Assembly: GCF_031846515.1 (NCBI RefSeq)
Contig: NZ_JAVRHO010000007.1
Span: 115,933 to 179,932 of the forward strand
Direction of reading: 5' to 3'
Origin: Autumnicola lenta
GTDB lineage: Bacteria > Bacteroidota > Bacteroidia > Flavobacteriales > Flavobacteriaceae
DNA length: 64,000 nt
Part shown: positions 19,360 to 28,179 of the stretch, one piece after another
How the letters are laid out: each line of letters begins with the position of its first letter
How positions within the stretch are numbered: the stretch's first letter is position 1
Translations under genes and position numbers: made by a program
The notes under the pieces: generated by a model
The model's database searches: none
The model's input: only the letters and a program-made list of their open reading frames with translations
Told to the model about the DNA's origin: nothing

Positions 19360-19375
19360 TTAAAATTAATCTAAA
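19360..19375. promoter_or_regulatory. upstream operator-like dyad of the iron operon
   Basis: TTAAAATTAATCTAAA is an imperfect 16-base palindrome (6 of 8 pairs) placed just upstream of the -33 box. It shares the TCTAAATAAA half with the second dyad 60 bases downstream. The bound regulator is unknown. Confidence 0.45.
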
Positions 19376-19379
19376 TAAA

Positions 19380-19411
19380 TTTGGTGGCTGCACGTCCATT
19401 GCTATATTTGT
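19380..19411 (+). promoter_or_regulatory. exact Bacteroidota promoter of the imelysin/TonB operon
   Basis: TTTG at 19380-19383, exactly 19 bases, then TATATTTGT at 19403-19411. This is a full match to the TTTG-N19-TAnnTTTG consensus and one of the best promoters in the window. Confidence 0.8.
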
Positions 19412-19419
19412 CGTGTTGT

Positions 19420-19435
19420 TTTAAACCAGTCTAAA
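19420..19435. promoter_or_regulatory. downstream operator-like dyad of the iron operon
   Basis: TTTAAACCAGTCTAAA is an imperfect 16-base palindrome placed at the expected transcription start, where a bound repressor would block initiation. The TTTAgAC..GTcTAAA look recalls DtxR/IdeR-type sites; that is inference. Confidence 0.5.
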
Positions 19436-19444
19436 TAAACTAAT

Positions 19445-20659
19445 ATGAAAAAGCTGTTATACCCAGCAATGATTTTTGCAGGACTTAGTCTTGTGTCTTG
19501 TTCAGGTGATGATGCAAACGAACCTATTTCCGGAGGAAACGAGGTAGAAGTTCCTGCTAATTACACTTTTGAAAGAAATAATTCTACAGTAAGTTATAGT
19601 GGTCAAACTGCGAGACTTCAAATGACTAAGGAAATACTTTCAAATTTCACAAACTTTGAAAGTGCTTCAGAAGAAATGCTTCTGAATATGTTTGCTAATG
19701 AAAACTCTCCTTTTGAAAATGCTGCTTTAAATGAATCCGGAAAAAGCGTAAAATCTAAAGTTGCTGCTTCTAATCTTTACTTTTCAGCTAATACAGTAGA
19801 AAGTTCGGAAATTAAAAATGATTTTGCCTCCTGGATCAGTGAGCAGATGACTACAGTAAAGATGAACAAAGATGAACTTGCAGAACCCGGCAAGTCGGGG
19901 CAGATTGCCCAGGGAACAAGAGTAAGGTATGTAAATGAAAAAGGTCTTGAACTTAATCAGGCTTTTGCAAAGGGCTTAATCGGTGGACTTTTGGCAGATC
20001 AGATATTAAATAATTATCTGTCCCAACCGGTCCTTGATGAAGCTGATAATCGTGAAAATAATAATGACGGCATTACTGAAGAAGGAAAAGCTTATACAAC
20101 TATGGAGCACAAGTGGGATGAAGCTTACGGATACCTTTATGGAGATCCCTCTATTCCTGCTGCCAATCCAAACTCGGTATTAAACGAAAGCGAAGATCAT
20201 TTGCTTTTCAGCTATCTGGGGCAGGTGGATGCCGATGAAGATTTTGCCGGACTTGCAGAAAGCACGTTCGATGCTTTTAAAGAAGGTCGTGCTGCGATCG
20301 TAGCCGGGAATTACGAAGTTCGTGATGAGCAGGTTGAAATAATAAGAGAAAATATCTCGGAAGTTATTGCGGTAAGAGCTGTTCATTACCTTCAGGGAGG
20401 TAAAAACGCTTTAAGTGAAGAGAATTACGGTGCGGCTTTCCATGAACTGTCAGAAGGATTTGGATTTATCTATAGCTTAAGATTTACTCATAATCCGGCT
20501 ACTGATATGCCATACCTTTCAATGGAAAAAATTAACGAATTCAAAGAGCAATTGCTTGACGGAAACGGTTTTTGGGACGTTACTCCTGAAACACTGGATA
20601 TGATTTCTGAAGAGATTGCTACAGCCTTTGACTTCACAGTGGCTGAGGCTGCTGAATAA
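19445..20659 (+). CDS. DUF4856 lipoprotein, first gene of the iron operon
   Basis: A 404-residue secreted lipoprotein: signal peptide with lipobox LSLVSC (C19), an acidic spacer, then one DUF4856 domain. Recognisable stretches are YSGQTARLQMTKEIL, IAQGTRVRYVNEKGLELNQAF and TMEHKWDEAYGYLYG, followed by the conserved C-terminal block AAFHELSEGFGFIYSLRFTH. The family is alpha-helical, resembles imelysin in architecture and usually sits beside imelysin genes. Its function is unproven; here it leads a four-gene operon with imelysin, HTTM and a TonB receptor, suggesting a surface or periplasmic iron-binding role. A hairpin terminator separates it from the next gene, so it may be expressed more strongly than the rest. 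Confidence 0.88.
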   Translation: MKKLLYPAMIFAGLSLVSCSGDDANEPISGGNEVEVPANYTFERNNSTVSYSGQTARLQMTKEILSNFTNFESASEEMLLNMFANENSPFENAALNESGKSVKSKVAASNLYFSANTVESSEIKNDFASWISEQMTTVKMNKDELAEPGKSGQIAQGTRVRYVNEKGLELNQAFAKGLIGGLLADQILNNYLSQPVLDEADNRENNNDGITEEGKAYTTMEHKWDEAYGYLYGDPSIPAANPNSVLNESEDHLLFSYLGQVDADEDFAGLAESTFDAFKEGRAAIVAGNYEVRDEQVEIIRENISEVIAVRAVHYLQGGKNALSEENYGAAFHELSEGFGFIYSLRFTHNPATDMPYLSMEKINEFKEQLLDGNGFWDVTPETLDMISEEIATAFDFTVAEAAE

Positions 20660-20667
20660 TAAATAAG

Positions 20668-20696
20668 CCGGAGCAGGATATCTGCTTCGGTTTTTA
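20668..20696 (+). terminator. intra-operon terminator or attenuator
   Basis: CCGGAGCAG and CTGCTTCGG form a 9-bp stem (one G-T pair) with a GATAT loop, followed by TTTTTATTTTT. It stands between the DUF4856 and imelysin genes and probably lowers read-through into the downstream genes. Confidence 0.75.
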
Positions 20697-20709
20697 TTTT
20701 TCTAAAACT

Positions 20710-21816
20710 ATGAATGCGATTTTAAGATTTTTATTTATAGCTACCTTATTCTTCACAGCCTGTTCTACGGAGGATAAGGAGGCCGAAAACGGTGGCGATA
20801 CTGATAGTTTTGACAGGGGGGCAATGCTGGCTAATTGGGCCGATAATATCATCGTTCCTTCTTTTGAAGCATTTCAGGAAGAGACTCAACAACTGGAAGA
20901 AGCTGCAAAGAGTTTTGCTGAAAACCCAGATGCTACTGAACTAAGCCTTCTCAGGACGCAATACAAGGAAGCCTACGTCGATTTTCAAACGGTTTCTATG
21001 TTTGAAATTGGAAAAGCTGAAGAGCTCAACTACCGGAGTTTTCTGAATACTTATCCGGCCAACAAGGAAAATATAGAATCTAAAATTGCATCAGGAAGTT
21101 ATAATCTTGAATTGCCATCGAGCTTTGCAGAACAAGGTTTTCCTGCACTGGATTATTTGCTGTTTGGGTATGGTAATGCTGAGGAAACCCTGGCAGTATT
21201 TTCAGATAACCAACAGTATATTCAATATGTTATAGCAATTACTGAAAGAATAAACGCGCTAACTTCTGAGGTTACTGCGTCATGGCAGGGAGATTTCAGA
21301 AATACTTTTGTAGATAATACCAGTTCTTCAAGTACAGGTTCTGTAGATAGATTTACAAACGATTATGTGATGTATTTTGAAAAGATCCTGAGATCTGGTA
21401 AGATTGGATACCCCGCTGGGGCCTTTACAGGAACACCTTCTCCCGGGAATGTTGAAGCCCTTTATGCGGGTAACTCTAAAGAACTTTACCTTCAGGCGAT
21501 CAAAAGTTTTCAGGATTTTTATTCAGGGTCCCATTTTGGATCTAACGGAAATGGCCCCGGTTATTCCCAATATCTTAAATTTCTGGATAGCTTAAAAGAT
21601 GGAGAGAATCTTGATGATTTAATAAGTCAACAATTCCAAGCTATAAAGACCCAGAGTTCTAATCTGGATGACGACTTTAATACACAGGTTAAAACCAATA
21701 ATTCAAAAATGCTGTCAGCATTTGATGAATTGCAAAAAGAGGTTATTCTCCTCAAAGTCGACATGATGCAGGCGCTTTCTATAAGTGTTGATTACGTGGA
21801 CTCAGACGGAGATTAA
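20710..21816 (+). CDS. imelysin-family (M75) lipoprotein
   Basis: A 368-residue lipoprotein (lipobox FFTAC, C18) of the imelysin/insulin-cleaving metalloproteinase-like family, which includes iron-regulated IrpA and EfeO-related proteins. Family features are RTQYKEAYVDFQTVSMFEIG, YRSFLNTYPANKENIESKI, EQGFPALDYLLFGYG and the repeat half FTNDYVMYFEKILRSGKIGYP. The protein is two similar helical bundles. Despite the peptidase name, proteolysis is not established, and an iron-related role is suspected. It is followed after 6 bases by the HTTM gene. Confidence 0.9.
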   Translation: MNAILRFLFIATLFFTACSTEDKEAENGGDTDSFDRGAMLANWADNIIVPSFEAFQEETQQLEEAAKSFAENPDATELSLLRTQYKEAYVDFQTVSMFEIGKAEELNYRSFLNTYPANKENIESKIASGSYNLELPSSFAEQGFPALDYLLFGYGNAEETLAVFSDNQQYIQYVIAITERINALTSEVTASWQGDFRNTFVDNTSSSSTGSVDRFTNDYVMYFEKILRSGKIGYPAGAFTGTPSPGNVEALYAGNSKELYLQAIKSFQDFYSGSHFGSNGNGPGYSQYLKFLDSLKDGENLDDLISQQFQAIKTQSSNLDDDFNTQVKTNNSKMLSAFDELQKEVILLKVDMMQALSISVDYVDSDGD

Positions 21817-21822
21817 TATCTG

Positions 21823-23187
21823 ATGCGCTATTCCATTGGTGAATATCTAAAAAAGACTACGGAAGCTGCCCCTTTGGCAGTTTTTCGTTTGTTTTTTGGA
21901 ATTTTAATGTTTGCCAGTATAGTCAGATTTTGGTTCAATGGCTGGATTGAGAAATTGTATATAACTCCTAAATTTTTCTTTTCATATTACGGTTTTGAAT
22001 GGGTAAAACCATTGGGTGATTTTACCTATTTACTTTTTATACTTTGCGGTGTTGCAGCTGTAATGGTTGCAGCAGGATATAAATATCGCGTTGCCATTAT
22101 TTCGTTTTTCCTCAGTTTTACGTATATCGAATTGATGGACAAAACAACTTATCTCAATCATTACTACTTCATTAGTATCCTTAGTTTTCTAATGATTTTT
22201 CTTCCTGCTAATGTCTATTACTCTGTAGATGCACTAAAAAATCCTGGAAAAAGATTTCAAAGAGTTCCTCGCTGGTGTATCGATGCCATTAAACTACTCC
22301 TCGGGATTGTTTATTTCTATGCAGGTTTAGCCAAGTTAAACTCGGACTGGCTCTTCAGTGCAATGCCATTAAAGATTTGGTTGCCTTCTAAGTATGATCT
22401 GCCTGTTCTGGGTGATCTTATGCAGCAAGAATGGCTTCATTATGCTTTCAGTTGGAGCGGAATGCTTTATGATCTTTTTATTCCCTTTCTTCTACTGTGG
22501 AAACGCACCCGGCTCTTCGCCTTTCTCCTGGTAATTATTTTTCATCTTCTCACACGTGTTTTATTTCCTATTGGGATGTTTCCTTATATAATGATCGTGA
22601 GCGCACTTGTATTTTTTAGTCCAAAAGTTCATCACAGGATTCTGGAATACATTTCTAAATGGTTTAGAATAACAAAAAGAACATTTGATAATTCCAGAAC
22701 CTTCAAATTTTCAGGGGTTACTAAAAAGGTAAGTGTTGGGATTGTTTCAGTTTTCTTTTTCATTCAGTTGTTACTTCCCTGGAGATATCTTCTTTACCCC
22801 GGGGAGTTATTCTGGACTGAAGAAGGTTTTCGTTTTTCCTGGAGAGTAATGCTTATGGAAAAAGCCGGTTATGCACAGTTTAAAGTAGTTAACGGTGAGA
22901 CAGGAAAGAGATTTTACGTGGATAATTCAGATTTCCTCACACCTTTTCAGGAGAAACAAATGTCCTTTCAGCCAGATTTTATTTTGGAGTATGCTCATTT
23001 TCTTGCCGATCATTTTAGGAAAGACGGTCACGAGAATATAGAAGTATATGTTGAAAGTTATGCGGCATTAAACGGAAGAAAAAGCACGACGTATATAGAT
23101 CCCGATATAAATCTTCTGGAATATGAAGATTCATTCAAACGCAAAACATTTATTTTACCATTCAACGATGAAATTAAAGGTCTTTAG
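21823..23187 (+). CDS. HTTM (vitamin K carboxylase-like) membrane protein
   Basis: A 454-residue integral membrane protein with the horizontally transferred transmembrane (HTTM) domain related to vitamin K-dependent gamma-carboxylase. Membrane segments lie at about residues 20-40, 68-130, 150-170, 205-265 and 300-320. Conserved family text includes RLFFGILMFASIVRFW, TYLNHYYFISILSFLMIFLP and YFYAGLAKLNSDWL. The soluble C-terminal ~120 residues (EEGFRFSWRVMLMEKAGYA) are also typical. Its reaction in bacteria is unknown. It is coupled to the imelysin gene (6-base gap) and overlaps the receptor gene by 20 bases, so it belongs to the same uptake unit. Confidence 0.88.
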   Translation: MRYSIGEYLKKTTEAAPLAVFRLFFGILMFASIVRFWFNGWIEKLYITPKFFFSYYGFEWVKPLGDFTYLLFILCGVAAVMVAAGYKYRVAIISFFLSFTYIELMDKTTYLNHYYFISILSFLMIFLPANVYYSVDALKNPGKRFQRVPRWCIDAIKLLLGIVYFYAGLAKLNSDWLFSAMPLKIWLPSKYDLPVLGDLMQQEWLHYAFSWSGMLYDLFIPFLLLWKRTRLFAFLLVIIFHLLTRVLFPIGMFPYIMIVSALVFFSPKVHHRILEYISKWFRITKRTFDNSRTFKFSGVTKKVSVGIVSVFFFIQLLLPWRYLLYPGELFWTEEGFRFSWRVMLMEKAGYAQFKVVNGETGKRFYVDNSDFLTPFQEKQMSFQPDFILEYAHFLADHFRKDGHENIEVYVESYAALNGRKSTTYIDPDINLLEYEDSFKRKTFILPFNDEIKGL

Positions 23188-25600
23188 CATATTATTTTTT
23201 TCAATTCTCTCTGCTCAGGCTCAGCATACCTTTAGCGGAAAAGTGATTTCTGCTGAAACAGGAGAACCTATTCCTAATGCAGAGGTTTGGAACAAAACAG
23301 AGTCTGAAGTTGCAGTGGCAGATGTAAACGGAGAATTTGAAATGGAGGACCTCAAATCAGGTACTTACGATTTTGCAGTTTTTAGTTATGAATATGGCAT
23401 TGTAGAAAGAGAGATTACTATTAACGGAGACCTTAAAATCGATTTTAAACTTTCTCCGCTCGCAGAAAGTTTAAGTGAAGTGATGATCACAAACAGAAGA
23501 GAACAGCTGTTTGCTTTAAGAAAATTGAGGAAAGTTGAAGGTACGGCGATCTATGCCGGTAAAAAAAGTGAAGTAGTCTTAATGGATAAGGTCGTGGGAA
23601 ACATGGCGGCCAATAATGCACGGCAGATCTATAGCCAGGTGGTTGGATTGAATATCTACGATAATGGTGATGCCGGCTTACAACTGAATATTGGAGGCCG
23701 TGGTCTGGATCCTAACAGAACACAAAACTTTAATACGCGGCAAAATGGCTATGATATATCAGCAGATGTTTTGGGATACCCTGAGAGCTATTATACTCCG
23801 CCACCGGAAGCACTAAGAGAAATTCAGGTGATTCGTGGTGCAGCTTCATTACAATATGGAACTCAGTTTGGAGGACTCATAAATTTTAAGTTTAAAGAAC
23901 CGGTTCCCGATAAAAAGATTGAGCTTATCTCGAGACAATCTGTGGGATCTTACAATCTGTATACAAGCTTCAATAGTATAAGTGGTACAATAGGGAAATT
24001 CAATTATTATACTTATTACAATTATAAAACAGGGGAGGGTTTCAGGCCAAATTCAGGATATGATTCTCATAATGCGTATGCGCATATGGGCTGGAAATTT
24101 AGTGATCGCACCCAAATAAGTTTTGAATATACTTACCTGGATTATTTAGCACAACAGCCGGGAGGTTTAACTGATGCTCAGTTTTATGAAAATCCCGATT
24201 TCAGTAATAGGGAACGTAACTGGTTTGATGTCAACTGGAATTTATATGCACTAAAGTTTAAACACCAGTTTTCAGAAAAAACAGATTTCAGCTTAAACGT
24301 TTTTGGTCTTGATGCTTCAAGAAAGGCTGTTGGATTTCGGGAAAACCGGGTTTCTCAGGCTGATGATCACGCTTCCCCAAGAGAATTGCTTGTAGACGAC
24401 TTCTCCAACTGGGGAGCAGAGGCCAGGATACTAACTAAATATGATCTTTTTGATGAAGAGTCAGTAATATTACTGGGAAGTAAATATTACGATGCCGATA
24501 ATTTTCAAAAACAAGGTTCAGGAACTACATCTGCCAAACCCGATTTTCGTTTTACGGAAGATGAATATCCAAATTACCCAAGGCAGTCGGCATATAATTT
24601 TCCGAACAGGAACCTGGCGTTCTTTGGGGAAAATATTTTCAACCTGACCAATAATTTCAGCATTACTCCTGGCTTTAGGGTAGAGTACATCAATACAAAA
24701 GCAAACGGCTATTACAAAAGGATTATTCTCGATCTCGCCGGTAATCCCTTAATTAATGAAACCGTAGAAGAGACTAAAGATCTGGAAAGAAGTTTTGCCT
24801 TATTTGGGGTTGGCGCGAGTTACAACCTTGATGCTTCGAACGAGTTTTATGCAAATTTATCACAGAATTACAGGTCGGTGACCTTTAGTGATATCAGGAT
24901 TGTTAATCCGAGTTTTGCGGTAGATCCAAATATTTCTGAAGAAAGAGGGTTTACTTCAGATATTGGGATGCGGGGAAGATTTAACAAATATCTTTCCTAT
25001 GATGCCAGCATCTTCGGGTTATGGTACAATGATAGGATTGGCGAAGTTTTGGAAGTTAAGGATGGTTTTATTGTGCGCAAAAGAGCTAATATAGGAGATG
25101 CTTTTATATATGGTCTGGAAACTTTTGGTGATTGGGATCTGAAAAACACCTTTTTTGAACAGAATAAAAATTTACGTTTGAACCTTTTTATAAATGCTGC
25201 GTTTACCAATTCTGAATATACCTCTTCTCCTGAAACGAATGTAGAAGGAAACCAGGTTGAGTTTATACCATACCTCAATTTGAAATCAGGTCTTAATTTC
25301 GGTTATAATAATTTCCTTGCAGGCCTTCAGTACACTTATTTATCCAAACAATATACAGATGCGACCAATGCACCACAGGATGTGAATGATAATCAGCGGG
25401 GAATTGAAGGAAGTATTCCGGCATATGGCATTCTGGATTTTTCAGCTTCATATAGTCTTGGAAGGTTTAAACTTGAAGCGGGAATAAACAACCTGCTTGA
25501 TAATTCCTATTTTACAAGGCGCGCCACCGGTTATCCCGGTCCCGGAATCATTCCTGCGCAACCCATAACCTGGTATACCACCTTACAGTTCAGGCTCTAA
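23168..25600 (+). CDS. FecA-like TonB-dependent receptor
   Basis: An 810-residue outer-membrane receptor. A signal peptide (MKLKVFSILFFSILSAQAQ) precedes a CarboxypepD_reg-like domain (FSGKVISAETGEPIPNAEVW), a plug (VVLMDKVVGNMAANNARQIY, LNIGGRGLDPNRTQNFNTRQ, EIQVIRGAASLQYGTQFGG) and the barrel ending in TWYTTLQFRL. The plug wording, with GRGLDPNRT and the long NTRQNGYDISADVLGYPE segment, is that of Fe(III)-dicitrate/siderophore-type receptors. The start at ATG 23168, inside the end of the HTTM gene, gives a proper signal peptide; the frame open from 23123 does not. It is the last gene of the operon. Confidence 0.92.
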   Translation: MKLKVFSILFFSILSAQAQHTFSGKVISAETGEPIPNAEVWNKTESEVAVADVNGEFEMEDLKSGTYDFAVFSYEYGIVEREITINGDLKIDFKLSPLAESLSEVMITNRREQLFALRKLRKVEGTAIYAGKKSEVVLMDKVVGNMAANNARQIYSQVVGLNIYDNGDAGLQLNIGGRGLDPNRTQNFNTRQNGYDISADVLGYPESYYTPPPEALREIQVIRGAASLQYGTQFGGLINFKFKEPVPDKKIELISRQSVGSYNLYTSFNSISGTIGKFNYYTYYNYKTGEGFRPNSGYDSHNAYAHMGWKFSDRTQISFEYTYLDYLAQQPGGLTDAQFYENPDFSNRERNWFDVNWNLYALKFKHQFSEKTDFSLNVFGLDASRKAVGFRENRVSQADDHASPRELLVDDFSNWGAEARILTKYDLFDEESVILLGSKYYDADNFQKQGSGTTSAKPDFRFTEDEYPNYPRQSAYNFPNRNLAFFGENIFNLTNNFSITPGFRVEYINTKANGYYKRIILDLAGNPLINETVEETKDLERSFALFGVGASYNLDASNEFYANLSQNYRSVTFSDIRIVNPSFAVDPNISEERGFTSDIGMRGRFNKYLSYDASIFGLWYNDRIGEVLEVKDGFIVRKRANIGDAFIYGLETFGDWDLKNTFFEQNKNLRLNLFINAAFTNSEYTSSPETNVEGNQVEFIPYLNLKSGLNFGYNNFLAGLQYTYLSKQYTDATNAPQDVNDNQRGIEGSIPAYGILDFSASYSLGRFKLEAGINNLLDNSYFTRRATGYPGPGIIPAQPITWYTTLQFRL

Positions 25601-25694
25601 TTTTATAAGGAAATTTAAAATACAGTAATTATTTTCTTTATTGGAATTCTGGTGAGTTAAAATTAATAAAGTCTGTTTTCTCACTTATTCCTCT

Positions 25695-25703
25695 TATATT
25701 TGC
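25695..25703 (+). promoter_or_regulatory. -7 box of guaB
   Basis: TATATTTGC is an exact TAnnTTTGC, with TCTG 19 bases upstream as a one-mismatch -33 element. It lies 23 bases before the ATG. Confidence 0.6.
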
Positions 25704-25726
25704 ACGCAATTAAATCCTTAATTGCT

Positions 25727-27199
25727 ATGACCGCACACGAATCTAAAATCCTTGGAGAAGGTCTTACTTACGACGACGTACTCCTGGTTCCCGCATTTTC
25801 TGAAGTTTTACCACGCGAAGTTAGTATCCGTACAAAATTCACCAGAAATATTTCTATTAATGTACCTATTGTATCCGCTGCTATGGATACTGTTACAGAA
25901 TCCCGTATGGCTATAGCTATGGCCAGAGAAGGAGGTATTGGAGTGCTTCACAAGAATATGACTATTGAGCAACAGGCACTGAAAGTTCGGAAAGTAAAAA
26001 GGGCAGAGAGTGGTATGATCATAGATCCTGTTACTTTACCAATTTCGGCAAAAGTAAAAGATGCCAAAGCTCATATGAAAGAATTTAGCATTGGCGGGAT
26101 TCCTATTGTAGATGGCGAAGGCAAATTGCTGGGGATTGTTACCAATCGTGATTTACGTTTTGAAAAAAATAATGACCGTCCAATTTCGGAAGTGATGACT
26201 TCTGAAAATTTGGTAACAGTTGCTGAAGGAACTTCACTGGACCAGGCAGAAGATATTCTTCAGGAGAATAAAATTGAAAAACTACCGGTAGTAAATGAGG
26301 ACAAAAAGCTCGTAGGTCTAATAACATTTCGGGATATTACGAAGCTTACGCAAAAGCCAATGGCTAATAAGGATAACTACGGAAGACTTCGTGTAGCAGC
26401 GGCAGTTGGAGTTACCCTGGATGCTGTGGACAGAGTGGAAGCTCTTGTTGCAGCCGGTGTGGATGCCGTAATTATTGATACCGCCCATGGCCATACCAAA
26501 GGAGTGGTGGAAGTACTGAAAGCAGTTAAGAAAAAATTTAAAGATCTTGAAGTGGTGGTTGGAAATATTGCCACAGGCGAGGCGGCGAAATTTTTAGTAG
26601 ATGCAGGAGCAGATGCTGTAAAGGTAGGAATTGGTCCGGGCTCTATTTGTACTACAAGAATTGTAGCCGGGGTCGGATTTCCTCAATTTTCGGCAGTACT
26701 GGAAGTTGCAGCAGCTATTAAAGGTAGCGGCGTTCCCGTAATTGCAGATGGTGGTATCAGGTACACAGGAGATATTCCAAAAGCAATTGCTGCCGGCGCA
26801 GATACGGTAATGCTTGGATCTCTGCTTGCAGGGACCAAAGAATCTCCCGGGGAAACTATTATTTACGAAGGAAGAAAATTTAAATCTTACCGCGGAATGG
26901 GATCTGTTGAAGCTATGCAGAAGGGTTCCAAAGATCGTTATTTTCAGGATGTGGAAGATGATATTAAAAAGCTTGTTCCTGAAGGTATTGTTGGTAGGGT
27001 TCCTTATAAAGGCGAGCTTGAAGAAAGCATACATCAGTTCGTTGGAGGTTTAAAAGCCGGAATGGGTTATTGCGGCGCCAAGGATATTGAAACCCTGAAG
27101 GAAAGTGGCAGATTCATTAAAATTACGTCTTCAGGAATACATGAGAGTCATCCTCACGATGTAACAATTACCAAAGAATCTCCAAACTACAGCAGATAG
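25727..27199 (+). CDS. guaB: IMP dehydrogenase
   Basis: The committed step of GMP synthesis: NAD-dependent oxidation of IMP to XMP. The 490 residues show the N-terminal barrel (GLTYDDVLLVPAFSEVLPR), two CBS domains inserted at about residues 90-205 (FSIGGIPIVDGEGKLLGIVT, ENKIEKLPVVNEDKKLVGLI), the catalytic loop GIGPGSICTTRIV (active-site cysteine), VIADGGIRYTGDIPKAIAAG and the flap YRGMGSVEAMQKGSKDRYF. The ATG at 25727 is used; the earlier frame from 25700 crosses the promoter. It is monocistronic with a terminator. Confidence 0.97.
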   Translation: MTAHESKILGEGLTYDDVLLVPAFSEVLPREVSIRTKFTRNISINVPIVSAAMDTVTESRMAIAMAREGGIGVLHKNMTIEQQALKVRKVKRAESGMIIDPVTLPISAKVKDAKAHMKEFSIGGIPIVDGEGKLLGIVTNRDLRFEKNNDRPISEVMTSENLVTVAEGTSLDQAEDILQENKIEKLPVVNEDKKLVGLITFRDITKLTQKPMANKDNYGRLRVAAAVGVTLDAVDRVEALVAAGVDAVIIDTAHGHTKGVVEVLKAVKKKFKDLEVVVGNIATGEAAKFLVDAGADAVKVGIGPGSICTTRIVAGVGFPQFSAVLEVAAAIKGSGVPVIADGGIRYTGDIPKAIAAGADTVMLGSLLAGTKESPGETIIYEGRKFKSYRGMGSVEAMQKGSKDRYFQDVEDDIKKLVPEGIVGRVPYKGELEESIHQFVGGLKAGMGYCGAKDIETLKESGRFIKITSSGIHESHPHDVTITKESPNYSR

Positions 27200-27223
27200 A
27201 AATAAATTTCATAGAACAACAAA

Positions 27224-27252
27224 AAAGCCTCAGTTTTTAGCTGAGGCTTTTT
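27224..27252. terminator. bidirectional terminator between guaB and the OmpH-like gene
   Basis: AAAGCCTCAG and CTGAGGCTTT form a 10-bp stem, with A and T runs on the two sides. Confidence 0.88.
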
Positions 27253-27271
27253 TTTGGCAATTATCGGTATT

Positions 27272-27793
27272 TTATTGTTCTTCTATATTTTCTGTCGGGA
27301 TTCCAAGTTCTTCCATTACCAACATAGTGATATCATATTGTTCGGCGGCAAAAGCAAGACTATTTCCACCGGCATTGATTATGTGCGTGTAACCTTCTGC
27401 CTGGATAACCTTTTGCATGGCAGCATCAATTTGTTGGTAAAGAGGCTCAGTAAGTTCATTTCTTTTCATCTGTAGCATAACAGAAGCTTTCTGTCTAAAG
27501 CCTTTTATTTCATTTTCAAGTCCGATAATCTGAGTTTCCTTCTCTTTTCTTTCTTCTTCAGTTAATGCAGAATTATTTTCCTGGTAATCAGCAATTAATG
27601 TTTCGTAACTGCTTATACTTTCCTGTAGATTTCCCTGTAATTCAGTATTATAACCTTCCAGTCCGGTGTTAACTTCTGTGATTTCCGGCATTTTGGAAAG
27701 AATAAATTCCGGATCAATTGTACCTGTCTTTGTTTGTGCATTTGCTATTACACTAACGAAGAGAAGTGTAATAATTAAACCAAATTTTTTCAT
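27272..27793 (-). CDS. OmpH/Skp-like periplasmic chaperone
   Basis: A 173-residue exported protein: signal peptide MKKFGLIITLLFVSVIANAQ, then a Skp/OmpH domain starting GTIDPEFILSKMPEI, with a long charged coiled coil (about residues 45-115) that forms the tentacles of this trimeric chaperone. It probably escorts outer-membrane proteins through the periplasm. The start at 27793 is set by the signal peptide. The minus-strand -7 box TATATTTGC is at 27811-27819. Nearby SurA-like genes on the other strand serve the same pathway. Confidence 0.88.
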   Translation of the reverse strand: MKKFGLIITLLFVSVIANAQTKTGTIDPEFILSKMPEITEVNTGLEGYNTELQGNLQESISSYETLIADYQENNSALTEEERKEKETQIIGLENEIKGFRQKASVMLQMKRNELTEPLYQQIDAAMQKVIQAEGYTHIINAGGNSLAFAAEQYDITMLVMEELGIPTENIEEQ

Positions 27794-27819
27794 TTTATTA
27801 TAAGTTTTTTGCAAATATA

Positions 27820-28179
27820 AGAGGCACAAACAATTAAACATATAGAAAAACTAAAATAGTTTTTATGGACCCTTCCGAAGAAAAAATATTAATTGTTCCA
27901 ATGTTTCAAATTTTCTGAATTAAGAGAGTGCCCAAAAATGCCAGTTTTCGGCATTACATAAAGAGTATTACTGATTCCTGAGTTGTTTACATTTATTTGG
28001 GAAAACTATATTTATGACGATCCCAGAACGTTGGTTTATAATGAAAATTACACTCCTGAATTTTCAATAGGAGCTTAGCTTGCAGAACCTAATCTTATTC
28101 TTATTTTTGCTCCATACTTATGGGTAGAAATTTATGGCATGTATTTGGTAGTTAAATTGTAAGCCTAAAAAGCATTAAT
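27820..28179. other. intergenic region with a possible decayed coding remnant
   Basis: No intact gene is present. In one plus-strand frame (about 27968-28162) protein-like text appears: ELFTFIWENYIYDDPRTLVY up to a TAG at 28076, then continuing in the same frame with IFAPYLWVEIYGMYLVVKL to a TAA at 28160. It could be a pseudogene fragment of an unrecognised gene. A 25-base semi-palindrome lies at 27929-27953. Confidence 0.3.

Noticed and set aside
20710..21816. Imelysin as an insulin-cleaving peptidase
   Set aside because: The name is historical; the operon context points to metal handling and I see no convincing zinc-peptidase signature.
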